Positions 37,472 through 46,349 of a stretch of 64,000 bases of DNA are shown here, piece by piece; the first letter of the stretch is position 1, and every line of letters begins with the position of its first letter. The notes under the pieces are model-generated. The model did no database searches. It was given only the letters and a program-made list of their open reading frames with translations, and was not told where the DNA came from. A program made the position numbers and the translations under genes. The DNA comes from Mesorhizobium muleiense (GTDB lineage Bacteria; Pseudomonadota; Alphaproteobacteria; Rhizobiales; Rhizobiaceae): the NCBI RefSeq assembly GCF_900099905.1, contig NZ_FNEE01000021.1:1-64000 (forward strand), given 5' to 3'.

Positions 37472-38653
37472 CTAGTCTACGACTATCAACTCTCGTGCGA
37501 CGTCGGCTAGCCGCTCGCCACCCTTTTCGGTAACAACAAACGACTCCGAGATTGCGGCTCCGAAGGCAGGAGGCCTCACTCCTGATTGGAAATGGAAGCA
37601 CATGCCAGCCTGGAGCACGGTCTTTTCGCCGGCGCGAATGCTCACAGTGCGCTCGCCCCAGTCTGGCGGAAAATTCATGCCGATTGAGTAGCCGGAACGG
37701 CCTTTTTTGACGTACCCGTGGCGGTTCAGAACGCTCAGCCAGACGGTGTTCAGTTCGTCGACGATTACACCCGGCTTTGCCATTTCTAGAACAGCGTCGC
37801 CACCTTCGATGATTGCATTAGCGAGGTGTTGAGCCTCCTTAGGTGGCTTTCCCATGTAGACCGTACGCGTCAGAGGCGCGTGATAATGGCGCCTGGCCGC
37901 TCCAATCTCCAGGAGGACCAGCCCCGACTTGGGCAGGGGCTTGTCCGACCATGTGAGGTGTGGAGCGTTCGTCTTCTCGTCAACCTGTATCAATGGACAG
38001 AGGCTTGTATAATCACCGTATTTCCCATCAACGCCTCTGGTCTGATCAGCATAAATCTGAGCGACGATTTCGTATTCAGGAACTCCTGGCTTCAGATTAT
38101 TGATCGCCTGGCGCATGGTGTGGCTGACAATCCGACCCGCTTCCCTCATGTAGACGAGTTCAGCGTCGGATTTGACCAGTCGGGCCCAATTAACGAGGCC
38201 GCGGCTGTCAGAGAACTTTGCATTTGGAAGGCCGTTGACAAGGTGCTGATGCGCCCGCGCTGTATAAAAATGCGCATCGAGCTCGACCCCTATGCGATCA
38301 GATCCCCAACCGCGGGATTTTATGATTTCGCTGACTTCGTCGTAGGGATGCAGCTCCACATGATGAAGTCGGTCGTCGGAAAAATTGATAATGTTGTCAG
38401 CAGGCAAGTCCGTCGTGGCACGAGCGCCGTTCACGTCGACCAGTCGCCCTATCCAAATCGGCGTGTCCGATTTTAGGTGCAATAGAACCACTTGTGGCGT
38501 GTAGAAGGACCAAGCGTCATAGCCGGTCAGCCAGCACATATTTGCGGGGTCTTGGCAGATTAGCAGGTCGAATCCTGCTTCCTCCATCCGTCTCTTCACG
38601 TCTTGGATACGGCGTCGATACTCCGCCGGCTGAAAGGGTTTCTCAAAGTCCAT
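37472..38653 (-). CDS. M24 family hydrolase, ectoine-hydrolase/creatinase-like (copy 1)
   Basis: This is a 393-residue protein with a creatinase N-terminal domain (RRRIQDVKRRMEEAGFDLLI) and a pita-bread C-terminal domain. The start at 38653 is set by GAGGA 11 bases upstream. The metal ligands of classic M24 peptidases are absent: the first Asp site reads LLEIGAARRHYH, the second HAPLTRT, the His site GYSIGMNFPPDWGE, and the next Glu site FHFQSG. This pattern is shared by creatinase and by ectoine hydrolase (EutD/DoeA), which hydrolyse small cyclic or amidino compounds and not peptides. It is close to the copy at 55170-56351. A terminator follows directly. The true substrate is not known. Confidence 0.85.
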   Translation of the reverse strand: MDFEKPFQPAEYRRRIQDVKRRMEEAGFDLLICQDPANMCWLTGYDAWSFYTPQVVLLHLKSDTPIWIGRLVDVNGARATTDLPADNIINFSDDRLHHVELHPYDEVSEIIKSRGWGSDRIGVELDAHFYTARAHQHLVNGLPNAKFSDSRGLVNWARLVKSDAELVYMREAGRIVSHTMRQAINNLKPGVPEYEIVAQIYADQTRGVDGKYGDYTSLCPLIQVDEKTNAPHLTWSDKPLPKSGLVLLEIGAARRHYHAPLTRTVYMGKPPKEAQHLANAIIEGGDAVLEMAKPGVIVDELNTVWLSVLNRHGYVKKGRSGYSIGMNFPPDWGERTVSIRAGEKTVLQAGMCFHFQSGVRPPAFGAAISESFVVTEKGGERLADVARELIVVD

Positions 38654-39371
38654 TTGTAATCGTCCTCTAAACCTAGGTTGGCTGACCGGACAAAGCATTC
38701 CCGCCCAATCCGTGCTGGTTCCAAACCTAGCATGCTTCAGAGGCCTGCTTCGCGCGGACCTCTTCGGCCAATCGCAGAAAACCTGCGTTATTTGGGCTCC
38801 GTGCGCAGCTTCACCTCCCCTTGGGAAAGGGGCTCGCCGCGTGTCCGCAGCGCTGCGGCCTTTTGATAGCCGGACCACGGTGGAAATGTGACCCGCCGCT
38901 TGATCCACGGAAGAGCGACGCCGAGGGCGGGGCTCTTCTGGAGAACGCTGCACTACAGGCAAGCTGGCGTCATCCAGATCAGATGGACCACCTGGGACGG
39001 ACCACGGCCGTGCAAATATCCTGCCCGAAGGCCGTCGTGAAACCGCCTAGGCAAAGCGGCGTTGCGCATGGCCCCCTGTAGGGTATTGGCGGCGGAGACA
39101 ATCCCCGATTTAGCATCCCAATACCGAGCTACTACGCCTCCCCCATGCCAGAGCCCGCTTGGCATACTGGTAGCGGTGACGTGCTGACCCACAACTACGT
39201 GGTTTCATTTATGCACTGTTCAATCTGCTAAAGACGCCCCGCAACTTGGCGCTCGCTAGACGCGGGCCGCGACATCATTTGTCCGAAGCGCCTTTGCAAG
39301 CTTCGTCGTCTTGGACACAAAGCGACGAAGCGGCTTTTTACCCGGTCCTCAAAATTGACCGGAATGTTGCG
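38654..39371. other. Intergenic stretch upstream of the M24 gene
   Basis: It should hold the promoter of the M24 gene and the end of the malate thiokinase operon. A minus-strand frame (38953-39192) reads GLWHGGGVVARYWDAKSG but has no family I know. No supported gene. Confidence 0.4.
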
Positions 39372-40271
39372 CTATGCTGCCTTCGTCCGATCGGCCATTA
39401 CGCCGGCCACGACCTCGCCGAACGAAGCCGGCGTCGGCACGATGATGACGCCAGCTTCCTTGAGGATCTCGACCTTCTCTTGAGCAGACTCGCCGAAGGC
39501 GGAGATGATTGCACCGGCATGGCCCATGCGGCGGCCCTTCGGCGCGGAAAGGCCGGCGATGTAGGCGATCAGCGGCTTCTTCGTGTTGTCGCGCGCCCAG
39601 AGTGCGGCTTCCGCTTCCTGCGAACCGCCGATTTCGCCGATCATCACCACGGCATCCGTACCGTCATCGTTTTCGAACAGTTCGAGGATGTCACGGAAGG
39701 ACGAGCCGTTGATAGGATCGCCGCCGATGCCGACGCTGGTCGAGACCCCGACGCCCATCGCCTTCATCTGCGACGCTGCCTCGTAGCCCAGGGTTCCGGA
39801 GCGCCCAACAATGCCGACACGCCCGGGTAGGTAGATCGACCCCGGCATGATGCCCATCAGAGCCTGGCCGGGCGTGATGATGCCGGCGCAATTGGGTCCG
39901 ATCAGCCGCAGCCGGACTTCGTAGCGGTAGCGGCGCATGTAGCGCTTCACCCGCATCATGTCCTGCGACGGGATGCCGTCGGTGATGCAGACGCAGAATC
40001 TGATGCCGGCGTCTGCCGCTTCCATGATCGAATCCGCAGCGAAAGGCGGCGGCACGAAGACGATGCTCGCATCGGCCCCGGTCTCGCGCGCCGCGTCCTT
40101 GACGGTGTTGAACACCGGCAGGCCGAGATGTGTCTGGCCGCCCTTACCGGGTGTGACGCCGCCGACCACATTAGTGCCGTAACGCTTCATGTCCTCGGCG
40201 TGAAAACTGCCGATCTTGCCCGTAAATCCCTGTACGATTACGCGGGTGTCCCGGTTAAGCAGAATTGCCAT
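39372..40271 (-). CDS. mtkB: Malate thiokinase (malate-CoA ligase), alpha subunit
   Basis: With the beta subunit it makes malyl-CoA from malate, CoA and ATP, or runs in reverse. The 299-residue protein has the CoA-binding fold (VIVQGFTGKIGSFHAEDM, GTNVVGGVTPGKGG), LIGPNCAGIITPG, GRSGTLGYEAA, and the phosphohistidine site KGRRMGHAGAI (H251). Its sequence is closer to MtkB of serine-cycle bacteria than to SucD as I remember them, and it is the last gene of an mcl-mtkA-mtkB operon, which decides the call. It starts 12 bases after mtkA. A succinyl-CoA synthetase role cannot be fully excluded. Confidence 0.85.
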   Translation of the reverse strand: MAILLNRDTRVIVQGFTGKIGSFHAEDMKRYGTNVVGGVTPGKGGQTHLGLPVFNTVKDAARETGADASIVFVPPPFAADSIMEAADAGIRFCVCITDGIPSQDMMRVKRYMRRYRYEVRLRLIGPNCAGIITPGQALMGIMPGSIYLPGRVGIVGRSGTLGYEAASQMKAMGVGVSTSVGIGGDPINGSSFRDILELFENDDGTDAVVMIGEIGGSQEAEAALWARDNTKKPLIAYIAGLSAPKGRRMGHAGAIISAFGESAQEKVEILKEAGVIIVPTPASFGEVVAGVMADRTKAA

Positions 40272-40283
40272 TCTTTCCTCCCC

Positions 40284-41468
40284 TCAGCCTGCTTTTTTCA
40301 GTGACACCGCGCGCCAGGCGGCGACGGCTTTTTCGGCGGCTTCGGCCAGTGTGTCGGCCACGATCACCGCCTCGCCGGAATCGGCCAGGATGCGGCGCCC
40401 TTCCTCGACCTTGGTGCCGGCCAACCGCACCACCAACGGCACGTTGACGCCGACTTCGCGGATTGCCTTGACAACGCCCTCGGCGACCCAGTCACAGCGA
40501 TTGATGCCGGCGAAGATGTTGACGAGGATGGTCTCGACATTCTTGTCACCAAGTACGGCGCGGAACGATTTCGCAACCCGCTCGGGCGAGGCGCCGCCGC
40601 CGATGTCGAGGAAGTTTGCCGGCTCGCCGCCGGCGATCTTGATCATGTCCATCGTCGCCATGGCGAGGCCGGCGCCATTGATGATGCAGCCGATATTGCC
40701 GTCCAGCCCGACATAGGAAAGGCCGCGGTCGCTGGCGAAAGTCTCCCGCGGGTCTTCCTGGCTCTTGTCGCGCAATTCGGAGATTTCGGGCCGACGAAAC
40801 AGTGCGTTCTCATCGAACGACATCTTGGCGTCCAGCGCCATCAGATTACCGTCACGGGTGACGACTAGTGGATTGATCTCGAGCATCGAGGCGTCGTAGT
40901 CGCGAAACACGCGATAGCAACCAAGTAGCGTTTCGGTCGCCTTGCCAATCAGGTTGTTCTCGAGACCAAGCCCGAAGGCGATCTCGCGCGCCTGATACTG
41001 CTGCATCCCCGCGCCGGGGTCCACGGTCGCGCGAATGATTGAATCTGGCTGCTTTTCGGCGATCTCTTCGATCTCCATGCCGCCGGACGCAGACGCGACG
41101 ATCATCACCCGCTCGGCTTTACGGTCGAGAACAAAGGCGAGATAGATTTCCTGGCGAATGTCGACGGTCTCTTCGACATAGAGCCGCGACACCAGCTTGC
41201 CGCGCGGCCCCGTCTGATGCGTCACCAGCTTCCTGCCGAGCATCGCCTCGGCGGCATCGCCCACTTCCTGGTCGGACTTGCAAATGCGGATGCCGCCAGC
41301 CTTGCCGCGCGCGCCGGAATGTATCTGCGCCTTGACCACCCATTTGCCGCCACCGATCTCGCTGGCACGGTACGTCGCCTGCTCCGGACTGTAGGCCAGA
41401 CCGCCGCGCGGCACGTGGACGCCGTGACGGGCGAGCAGTTCCTTGGCCTGGTATTCGTGAATGTCCAT
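40284..41468 (-). CDS. mtkA: Malate thiokinase (malate-CoA ligase), beta subunit
   Basis: This 394-residue ATP-grasp subunit begins MDIHEYQAKELLARHGVHVP, as in succinyl-CoA synthetase beta chains. WVVKAQIHSGARGKAGG binds ATP, LEINPLVV and ALDAKMSFD carry the metal ligands, and DIGGGASPERVAKSF is the C-terminal CoA-ligase block. It sits between mcl (16 bases upstream) and mtkB (12 bases downstream), so all three are one transcript. Known role: the ATP-dependent step joining malate and CoA in the serine cycle, or recovery of malate from malyl-CoA. Confidence 0.87.
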   Translation of the reverse strand: MDIHEYQAKELLARHGVHVPRGGLAYSPEQATYRASEIGGGKWVVKAQIHSGARGKAGGIRICKSDQEVGDAAEAMLGRKLVTHQTGPRGKLVSRLYVEETVDIRQEIYLAFVLDRKAERVMIVASASGGMEIEEIAEKQPDSIIRATVDPGAGMQQYQAREIAFGLGLENNLIGKATETLLGCYRVFRDYDASMLEINPLVVTRDGNLMALDAKMSFDENALFRRPEISELRDKSQEDPRETFASDRGLSYVGLDGNIGCIINGAGLAMATMDMIKIAGGEPANFLDIGGGASPERVAKSFRAVLGDKNVETILVNIFAGINRCDWVAEGVVKAIREVGVNVPLVVRLAGTKVEEGRRILADSGEAVIVADTLAEAAEKAVAAWRAVSLKKAG

Positions 41469-41484
41469 ATTTCCTCCCGAAAAC

Positions 41485-42444
41485 TCAGTGCGTCGTCTGC
41501 GCCCGGCCGGCGCGCTCGATCGCCTCGTTGACCGTCAGCACGTTGCGCGCCATGCGTTCCGAAGCCGCGTCGATCATCTTGCCATCGAGCGCCGCGGCTC
41601 CCTTTCCGAGCGCCTCCGCTTCCTTGAGCACCTCCAGGATGCGGCGGGCTCGCGTGACCTCCTTCTCAGGCGGCGAGAACACGTCGTTAGCCAAAGTGAT
41701 CTGCGAAGGGTGGATCGCCCATTTGCCTTCGATGCCGAGAGCCGCGGCGCGCTTGGCGGCGGCCATGTAGCCTTCAGGATCGGAGAAATCGCCGAACGGT
41801 CCGTCGATGGCGCGCAGGCCATAGGCGCGGCAGGCGACGGTCATGCGCGACAAGGCAAAATGCCACTGGTCGCCGGGATAGTCGGGATTGAGGCCGCCGA
41901 TGTTGACAGTGCGTGCCTTGTTGCTCGCCGCATAGTCGGCGACGCCGAAATGCATGGCTTCCAGCCGGCCCGGCGTGGCGGCGATCGCCTCGACATTAGC
42001 CATGCCGAGCGCCGTCTCGATCAGCGCTTCAAGACCGACACGGGTCTTGAAGCCCTTGGCCATCTCGATCTGGTTGATCATGGCCTCGACCATATAGAGG
42101 TCGGCCGGCACGCCCACCTTCGGCACCAGGATGGTGTCCAACCGATTGCCGGCCTGTTCCATCACGTCGACGACATCGCGATACATGTAATGGGTGTCGA
42201 GGCCGTTGATGCGCACCGAGACGGTCTTGCCCTTCGCGCGCCAGTCGATGTCGTTCAGCGCCTGGATGATGTTCTTGCGGGCGCGCTCCTTGTCGGGTGG
42301 GGCGACCGCGTCCTCGATGTCGAGGAAGACGAAGTCGACGGCGCTGTTCGCCGCCTTGTCGATCATTTCTGGGCTAGAACCCGGAACTGCCAGTTCGCTG
42401 CGCTGGAGCCTCAGCTTTTTGAGGTGATTGATGGTGTGGCTCAC
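41485..42444 (-). CDS. mcl: Malyl-CoA lyase (HpcH/HpaI/CitE family)
   Basis: It cleaves malyl-CoA to glyoxylate and acetyl-CoA, or joins them. I chose the GTG at 42444 (reading VSHTINHLKKLRLQRSELAV), preceded by GGGGAGA, giving 319 residues, the family length; the frame is open further upstream without homology. RSELAVPGSSPEMIDKA binds CoA phosphate, VFLDIEDAVAPPDKERAR has the Mg-binding and catalytic residues, and GLEALIETALGMANVEAIA carries a conserved Glu. It is first in the mcl-mtkA-mtkB operon on the minus strand. Confidence 0.87.
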   Translation of the reverse strand: MSHTINHLKKLRLQRSELAVPGSSPEMIDKAANSAVDFVFLDIEDAVAPPDKERARKNIIQALNDIDWRAKGKTVSVRINGLDTHYMYRDVVDVMEQAGNRLDTILVPKVGVPADLYMVEAMINQIEMAKGFKTRVGLEALIETALGMANVEAIAATPGRLEAMHFGVADYAASNKARTVNIGGLNPDYPGDQWHFALSRMTVACRAYGLRAIDGPFGDFSDPEGYMAAAKRAAALGIEGKWAIHPSQITLANDVFSPPEKEVTRARRILEVLKEAEALGKGAAALDGKMIDAASERMARNVLTVNEAIERAGRAQTTH

Positions 42445-43081
42445 GTTGCGTCTCCCCTGAACCCGGCCTGTTTGACTATGCCAGACATTTGTCCATATCC
42501 GCTTGTGTTCCTTCACACGGTAGCACGCCTTAGACGCCGGGCTTGTGCTGCCAGCGAGGAGATGCCGCATAACATCTGCGTTTTTTGCGCGGTCGCGCAG
42601 CTAATCCTCTTTCCGTAGTTCTTTCGGCCCCTATCGGGCGGGCGGCCCGCTCTGAACGCCCGCCATGGATGTATCTTCGGCAGAGGACTTCAGACCGGTG
42701 GAGGGTGGGGTTTGGACGATCTCCAGGGCGAAAATAAAAGCTCACCCAATGCTCCTTCAGTCGAAACGCTCGTCGATCAAAGCGACACGACAACTATGCG
42801 TCCTGTGCAACCAAGTGCCGGCACATCTCCGCAAGAGGCACCGCTATAGGCCTGCTGACCCCTGCCAGCTAGGTCCGCGACGTCGTATGCCACGCGTAGA
42901 CTGGCAGAAATGTCCTCTTTCCTTAATGCGGCTCCCCAAAAGCAGACCGAGATCAGACGCAAAAACTCAGCAGAACGTCATTATTCGCAGGAGAACGCCT
43001 TCATGGCCGTACATCGCGCTGCCAATCGCCTCAGTTGCGGGGTTAGTTTGGCGAAAATGAACACTCGATTTGGGGTTACGA
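42445..43081. other. Divergent intergenic region between mcl and the aldehyde dehydrogenase gene
   Basis: About 640 bases lie between two divergently read operons and should contain both promoters. I see no confident -35/-10 pair and no gene. An A-rich stretch (CGCAAAAACTCAGCAGAACG, near 42958) and AAAATGAACACTCGATTTGG just before the aldehyde dehydrogenase are the only low-G+C patches. Confidence 0.4.
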
Positions 43082-44557
43082 ATGAAAGGTTCAGCAACCA
43101 CATTAAAGGGGCTTAAACGGCCGGACCTTCTGCAAAAGTGCGCTTATGTTAATGGCGCCTGGCTTTCCAAGGTTGAAACGATCTCCGTAGTGGACCCCGC
43201 GACTGGCGAGGAACTGGCTCAGGTGGCAGCCTGTGAGATTTCCGACGTGGACACTGCAGTCAACGTCGCGAGAAGCGCATTTCAAAGATGGCGCGATGTT
43301 CTTCCTTCGGTACGGGGCGAATACCTGCGGAAATGGGCCGCAGGTATGCGCGAGAATGCGGAAGATCTTGCCGCTATCATGACCGCCGAGCAAGGCAAAC
43401 CGTTAGCCGAGGCGCGCGGTGAGATTTCATATGCCGCTAGCTTTCTTGACTGGTTTGCAGCGGAGGGCGAGCGGGCCTATGGCGAGACCATCCCAGGCCA
43501 TCTTACCGGCAGCCGACTCTCTGTGCAGGTCCAGCCGGTCGGAGTAACGGTCGCCATAACCCCTTGGAACTTTCCCTCGGCGATGATCACCAGGAAAGCA
43601 GGAGCCGCGCTGGCTGCCGGCTGCACCATGATTGTCAAGCCCGCCCCCGAAACGCCCCTGTCAGCTCTGGCGCTTGCCCGTCTTGCCGAGGACGCAGGAG
43701 TTCCCGCCGGCGTGTTTCAGGTGATCACGGGAGACGCTGCCCCGCTGGCAAAACGGCTGTTGGATCATAGCGATGTGCGGGCATTCTCCTTCACGGGCTC
43801 GACCGAGGTCGGCCGGATCCTGCTCGAGCAGTCCGCAAAAACACTTAAGAAGGCTTCACTTGAGCTCGGCGGCAATGCTCCTTTTATCATTTTCGATGAC
43901 GCACCCTTGGAGACTGCCGTGGCCGGATGCATGGCAGCCAAATTCGCCACATCCGGTCAGGACTGCCTGGCAGCAAATAGGATCTATGTCCAGCGGGGAA
44001 GCTATCAAAGGTTTGTGGAGGAATTCGCGAAGGCCACCAGTAAACTGAAAGTCGGGCACGGATTCGAGCCCGGTGTCGACATTGGCCCGATGACCAAACC
44101 CTCTGTCGCGGAAAAGTGCAGGCGACAGGTTTCCGAAGCTCTTTGTGCCGGAGCCCGCATCGTTGTTGGCGGACAGGACAGTCCGCTCGGCGGCAATTTT
44201 GTGACCCCGACTGTTCTCGCCGACGTCACTGACGACATGCTGATCGCCAAGGAAGAGACCTTTGGGCCGGTCGCTGCAGTCCTTCCGTTCGATAACGAGG
44301 CGGAAGTGCTTGCGCGGGCCAACAACTCGGAAATGGGCCTTGCGGCTTACGTTTACACAAGAGATCTGAACCGCGTCATGCGGCTGACCGACCAGTTGGA
44401 GTACGGCATGGTCGCCGTCAACACCCCGAAATTTACCGGCGCGCCCATACCTTTCGGAGGATGGAAGCAATCCGGCCTCGGCCGGGAGGGCTCAAGACAT
44501 GGCCTCGCCGAATATCTCGAACCCAAATACGTGTGCATCGGCAACATCTTAGACTGA
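43082..44557 (+). CDS. NAD(P)-dependent aldehyde dehydrogenase, succinate-semialdehyde type
   Basis: This is a 491-residue cytoplasmic enzyme oxidising an aldehyde to the acid. The nucleotide fold ITPWNFPSAMITRKAGAALA, general base Glu in SLELGGNAPFIIF (E261) and nucleophile Cys in ATSGQDCLAANR (C295) are present, as is the C-terminal PFGGWKQSGLGREGS. The profile is that of GabD, also of DoeC (aspartate-semialdehyde, ectoine breakdown). ATG at 43082 follows a GGGG site; a TTG 12 bases upstream is possible. A class III aminotransferase follows after 12 bases, so amine to aldehyde to acid is the likely two-step route. pNGR234a carries a comparable pair (y4uB/y4uC, from memory). Confidence 0.9.
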   Translation: MKGSATTLKGLKRPDLLQKCAYVNGAWLSKVETISVVDPATGEELAQVAACEISDVDTAVNVARSAFQRWRDVLPSVRGEYLRKWAAGMRENAEDLAAIMTAEQGKPLAEARGEISYAASFLDWFAAEGERAYGETIPGHLTGSRLSVQVQPVGVTVAITPWNFPSAMITRKAGAALAAGCTMIVKPAPETPLSALALARLAEDAGVPAGVFQVITGDAAPLAKRLLDHSDVRAFSFTGSTEVGRILLEQSAKTLKKASLELGGNAPFIIFDDAPLETAVAGCMAAKFATSGQDCLAANRIYVQRGSYQRFVEEFAKATSKLKVGHGFEPGVDIGPMTKPSVAEKCRRQVSEALCAGARIVVGGQDSPLGGNFVTPTVLADVTDDMLIAKEETFGPVAAVLPFDNEAEVLARANNSEMGLAAYVYTRDLNRVMRLTDQLEYGMVAVNTPKFTGAPIPFGGWKQSGLGREGSRHGLAEYLEPKYVCIGNILD

Positions 44558-44569
44558 AAGGAAAGCCCT

Positions 44570-45973
44570 ATGACTATCAACATCAAGGATATCAGCGAAA
44601 AGGATAGAAACGCTGTCCTGCATCCATTCACGCAGCTCAAGGATTTCGCCACCGGTAAGCTCGGAGAGCCGACGATCGTCGAGACAGGGAAGGGAATCCG
44701 CATTCAGGACGCGCATGGCAACCAATTTATCGACGGTTTTGCCGGCCTCTACTGCGTCAATGTCGGCTATGGCCGAACCGAGGTGGCTGAAGCAATCTCG
44801 CGTCAGGCCTATCGCCTCGCGTATTACCACTCCTATGCGGCGCACACGAGCGATGAGCTCGCCATCCTCTCTGATCGCCTCGTGAAGATGGCGCCTGGGA
44901 AGATGAGCAAGGTGTTCTACGGCATGTCCGGCTCGGATGCGAACGAGACCCAGGCCAAGCTTGTCTGGTACTACAACAATCTGCGTGGAAAGCCGAACAA
45001 GAAGAAGATCATTTCGCGTGAACGCGGCTATCACGGGTGCAGCGTCGTGTCCGGCTCGATGACGGGGATGAGCTTCTATCATGACAATATGGATCTGCCG
45101 CTCCCGCAGATCGTTCACACCGGTGTGCCGCATCACTATTGGGGCGCGACCCCGGGCGAGACCGAACGCGAATTCTCCGCTCGCCGCGCCGTCGAGCTTG
45201 ACCAACTGATCGAGCGCCTAGGCCCGGACAACGTTGGCGCCTTCATTGGCGAGCCGGTGCTCGGCACCGGCGGCATCACGCCCCCGCCGGAAGGCTACTG
45301 GGAAGCTATACAGAAGGTCCTCAAAAAGCATGATGTGCTTCTGATTGCCGACGAAGTAATCACCGGGTTCGGCCGCACCGGTTCCATGTTCGGCTCGCAG
45401 CACTATGGCATCGAGCCAGACCTCATCACGATCGCAAAGGGTCTGACTTCGGCCTATTTCCCACTTTCCGCGGCAATTGTCGGTGAAAAGGTTTACGAGG
45501 TCCTGGAGGACGGGGCGGACAAGGTCGGTGCGTTCTCGCACGGTTACACCTATTCAGGTCATCCAATCGGGGCTGCCGCGGCCAACGCGGTGCTGGACAT
45601 CGTCGAGAAAGAAGACCTTCCGGGGAACGCTCGCGAGGTCGGTGCATTCTTCCAAGCGCAGCTGAAGGAGAAATTCGCGCAGTTGCCGATCGTCGGCGAA
45701 GTGCGCGGCGTCGGCCTTATGGCCGCAATCGAGTTTGTGGCCGATCGAGACAACAGGAAGCGTTTCGATCCAACACTCAAGATTGGCGCACGAATGTCCA
45801 AGGCGGCGCGTGAACGCGGTCTGATCGCTCGCGCCATGCCGCATGGTGACATTCTCGGCTTCGCTCCTCCCTTGGTGACAACCAAGGCTGAAGTCGAAGA
45901 AATCGTTGGCATCGCTGAAAGTGCAGTTCGCTTCGTTATGGATGAGCTCACGCGAGACGGGCTTAACATCTGA
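44570..45973 (+). CDS. Class III aminotransferase (omega-amino acid / diamine type)
   Basis: This 467-residue PLP enzyme moves an amino group from an omega-amine to pyruvate or 2-oxoglutarate. IADEVITGFGRTG has the cofactor Asp (D261), and LITIAKGLTSAYFPLSA the Schiff-base Lys (K290). YGMSGSDANETQAK is the phosphate-binding region. It looks like the SpuC / DoeD / beta-alanine-pyruvate group. GGAAAGC stands before its ATG and it is 12 bases after the aldehyde dehydrogenase, forming one operon. Substrates may be putrescine, GABA, beta-alanine or 2,4-diaminobutyrate; sequence alone does not decide. Confidence 0.9.
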   Translation: MTINIKDISEKDRNAVLHPFTQLKDFATGKLGEPTIVETGKGIRIQDAHGNQFIDGFAGLYCVNVGYGRTEVAEAISRQAYRLAYYHSYAAHTSDELAILSDRLVKMAPGKMSKVFYGMSGSDANETQAKLVWYYNNLRGKPNKKKIISRERGYHGCSVVSGSMTGMSFYHDNMDLPLPQIVHTGVPHHYWGATPGETEREFSARRAVELDQLIERLGPDNVGAFIGEPVLGTGGITPPPEGYWEAIQKVLKKHDVLLIADEVITGFGRTGSMFGSQHYGIEPDLITIAKGLTSAYFPLSAAIVGEKVYEVLEDGADKVGAFSHGYTYSGHPIGAAAANAVLDIVEKEDLPGNAREVGAFFQAQLKEKFAQLPIVGEVRGVGLMAAIEFVADRDNRKRFDPTLKIGARMSKAARERGLIARAMPHGDILGFAPPLVTTKAEVEEIVGIAESAVRFVMDELTRDGLNI

Positions 45974-46349
45974 GGCGCACGGCAGCCGAACCTGCAGTAG
46001 TCTGCCGACGTTCGACAGGCGCAGCCCTGGCCCGCTCTATCGAGCGGTTCACCGGGACGCGAGCGGGCAGATTAAATGACGCTCAGCGGGAGATCATCGG
46101 GCCCCCGACTGCGGTGGGCGCGGCACCAACAGCGCCGAAGAGCGGAGCCTAGCTGTCTGGAACTCGGGGCGATCGAGTCTTCCGAAGCAGCAAGCAACGC
46201 TTTCGCTAGAATGCTGTCGAATACGGTTCGATAGGCGCAGAGCACTTCGTGTTGCGTAGCTGCTCTGGTCTCCAAGGAAGTCGGTCGCGCAGTTTTGGCA
46301 TGGCCGCCGGGCCTACGAGAGATCAGGGTAGGAGAAAGGACCCCCGGGG
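45974..46349. other. Intergenic stretch before the GlxA-type regulator gene
   Basis: About 375 bases with no gene I support. It contains the end of the aminotransferase operon and presumably the regulator's promoter. No hairpin with a T run was found. Confidence 0.4.

Noticed and set aside
39372..41468. Succinyl-CoA synthetase (sucCD) as the identity of the two ligase subunits
   Set aside because: The operon begins with a malyl-CoA lyase gene and the alpha subunit resembles MtkB; sucCD normally neighbours mdh and sucAB, which are not here.
41461..42618. Plus-strand open frame of 385 codons
   Set aside because: Antisense to malyl-CoA lyase; histidine- and arginine-rich shadow without a domain.
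44549..45205. Minus-strand open frame of 218 codons
   Set aside because: Antisense to the class III aminotransferase, with no motif.
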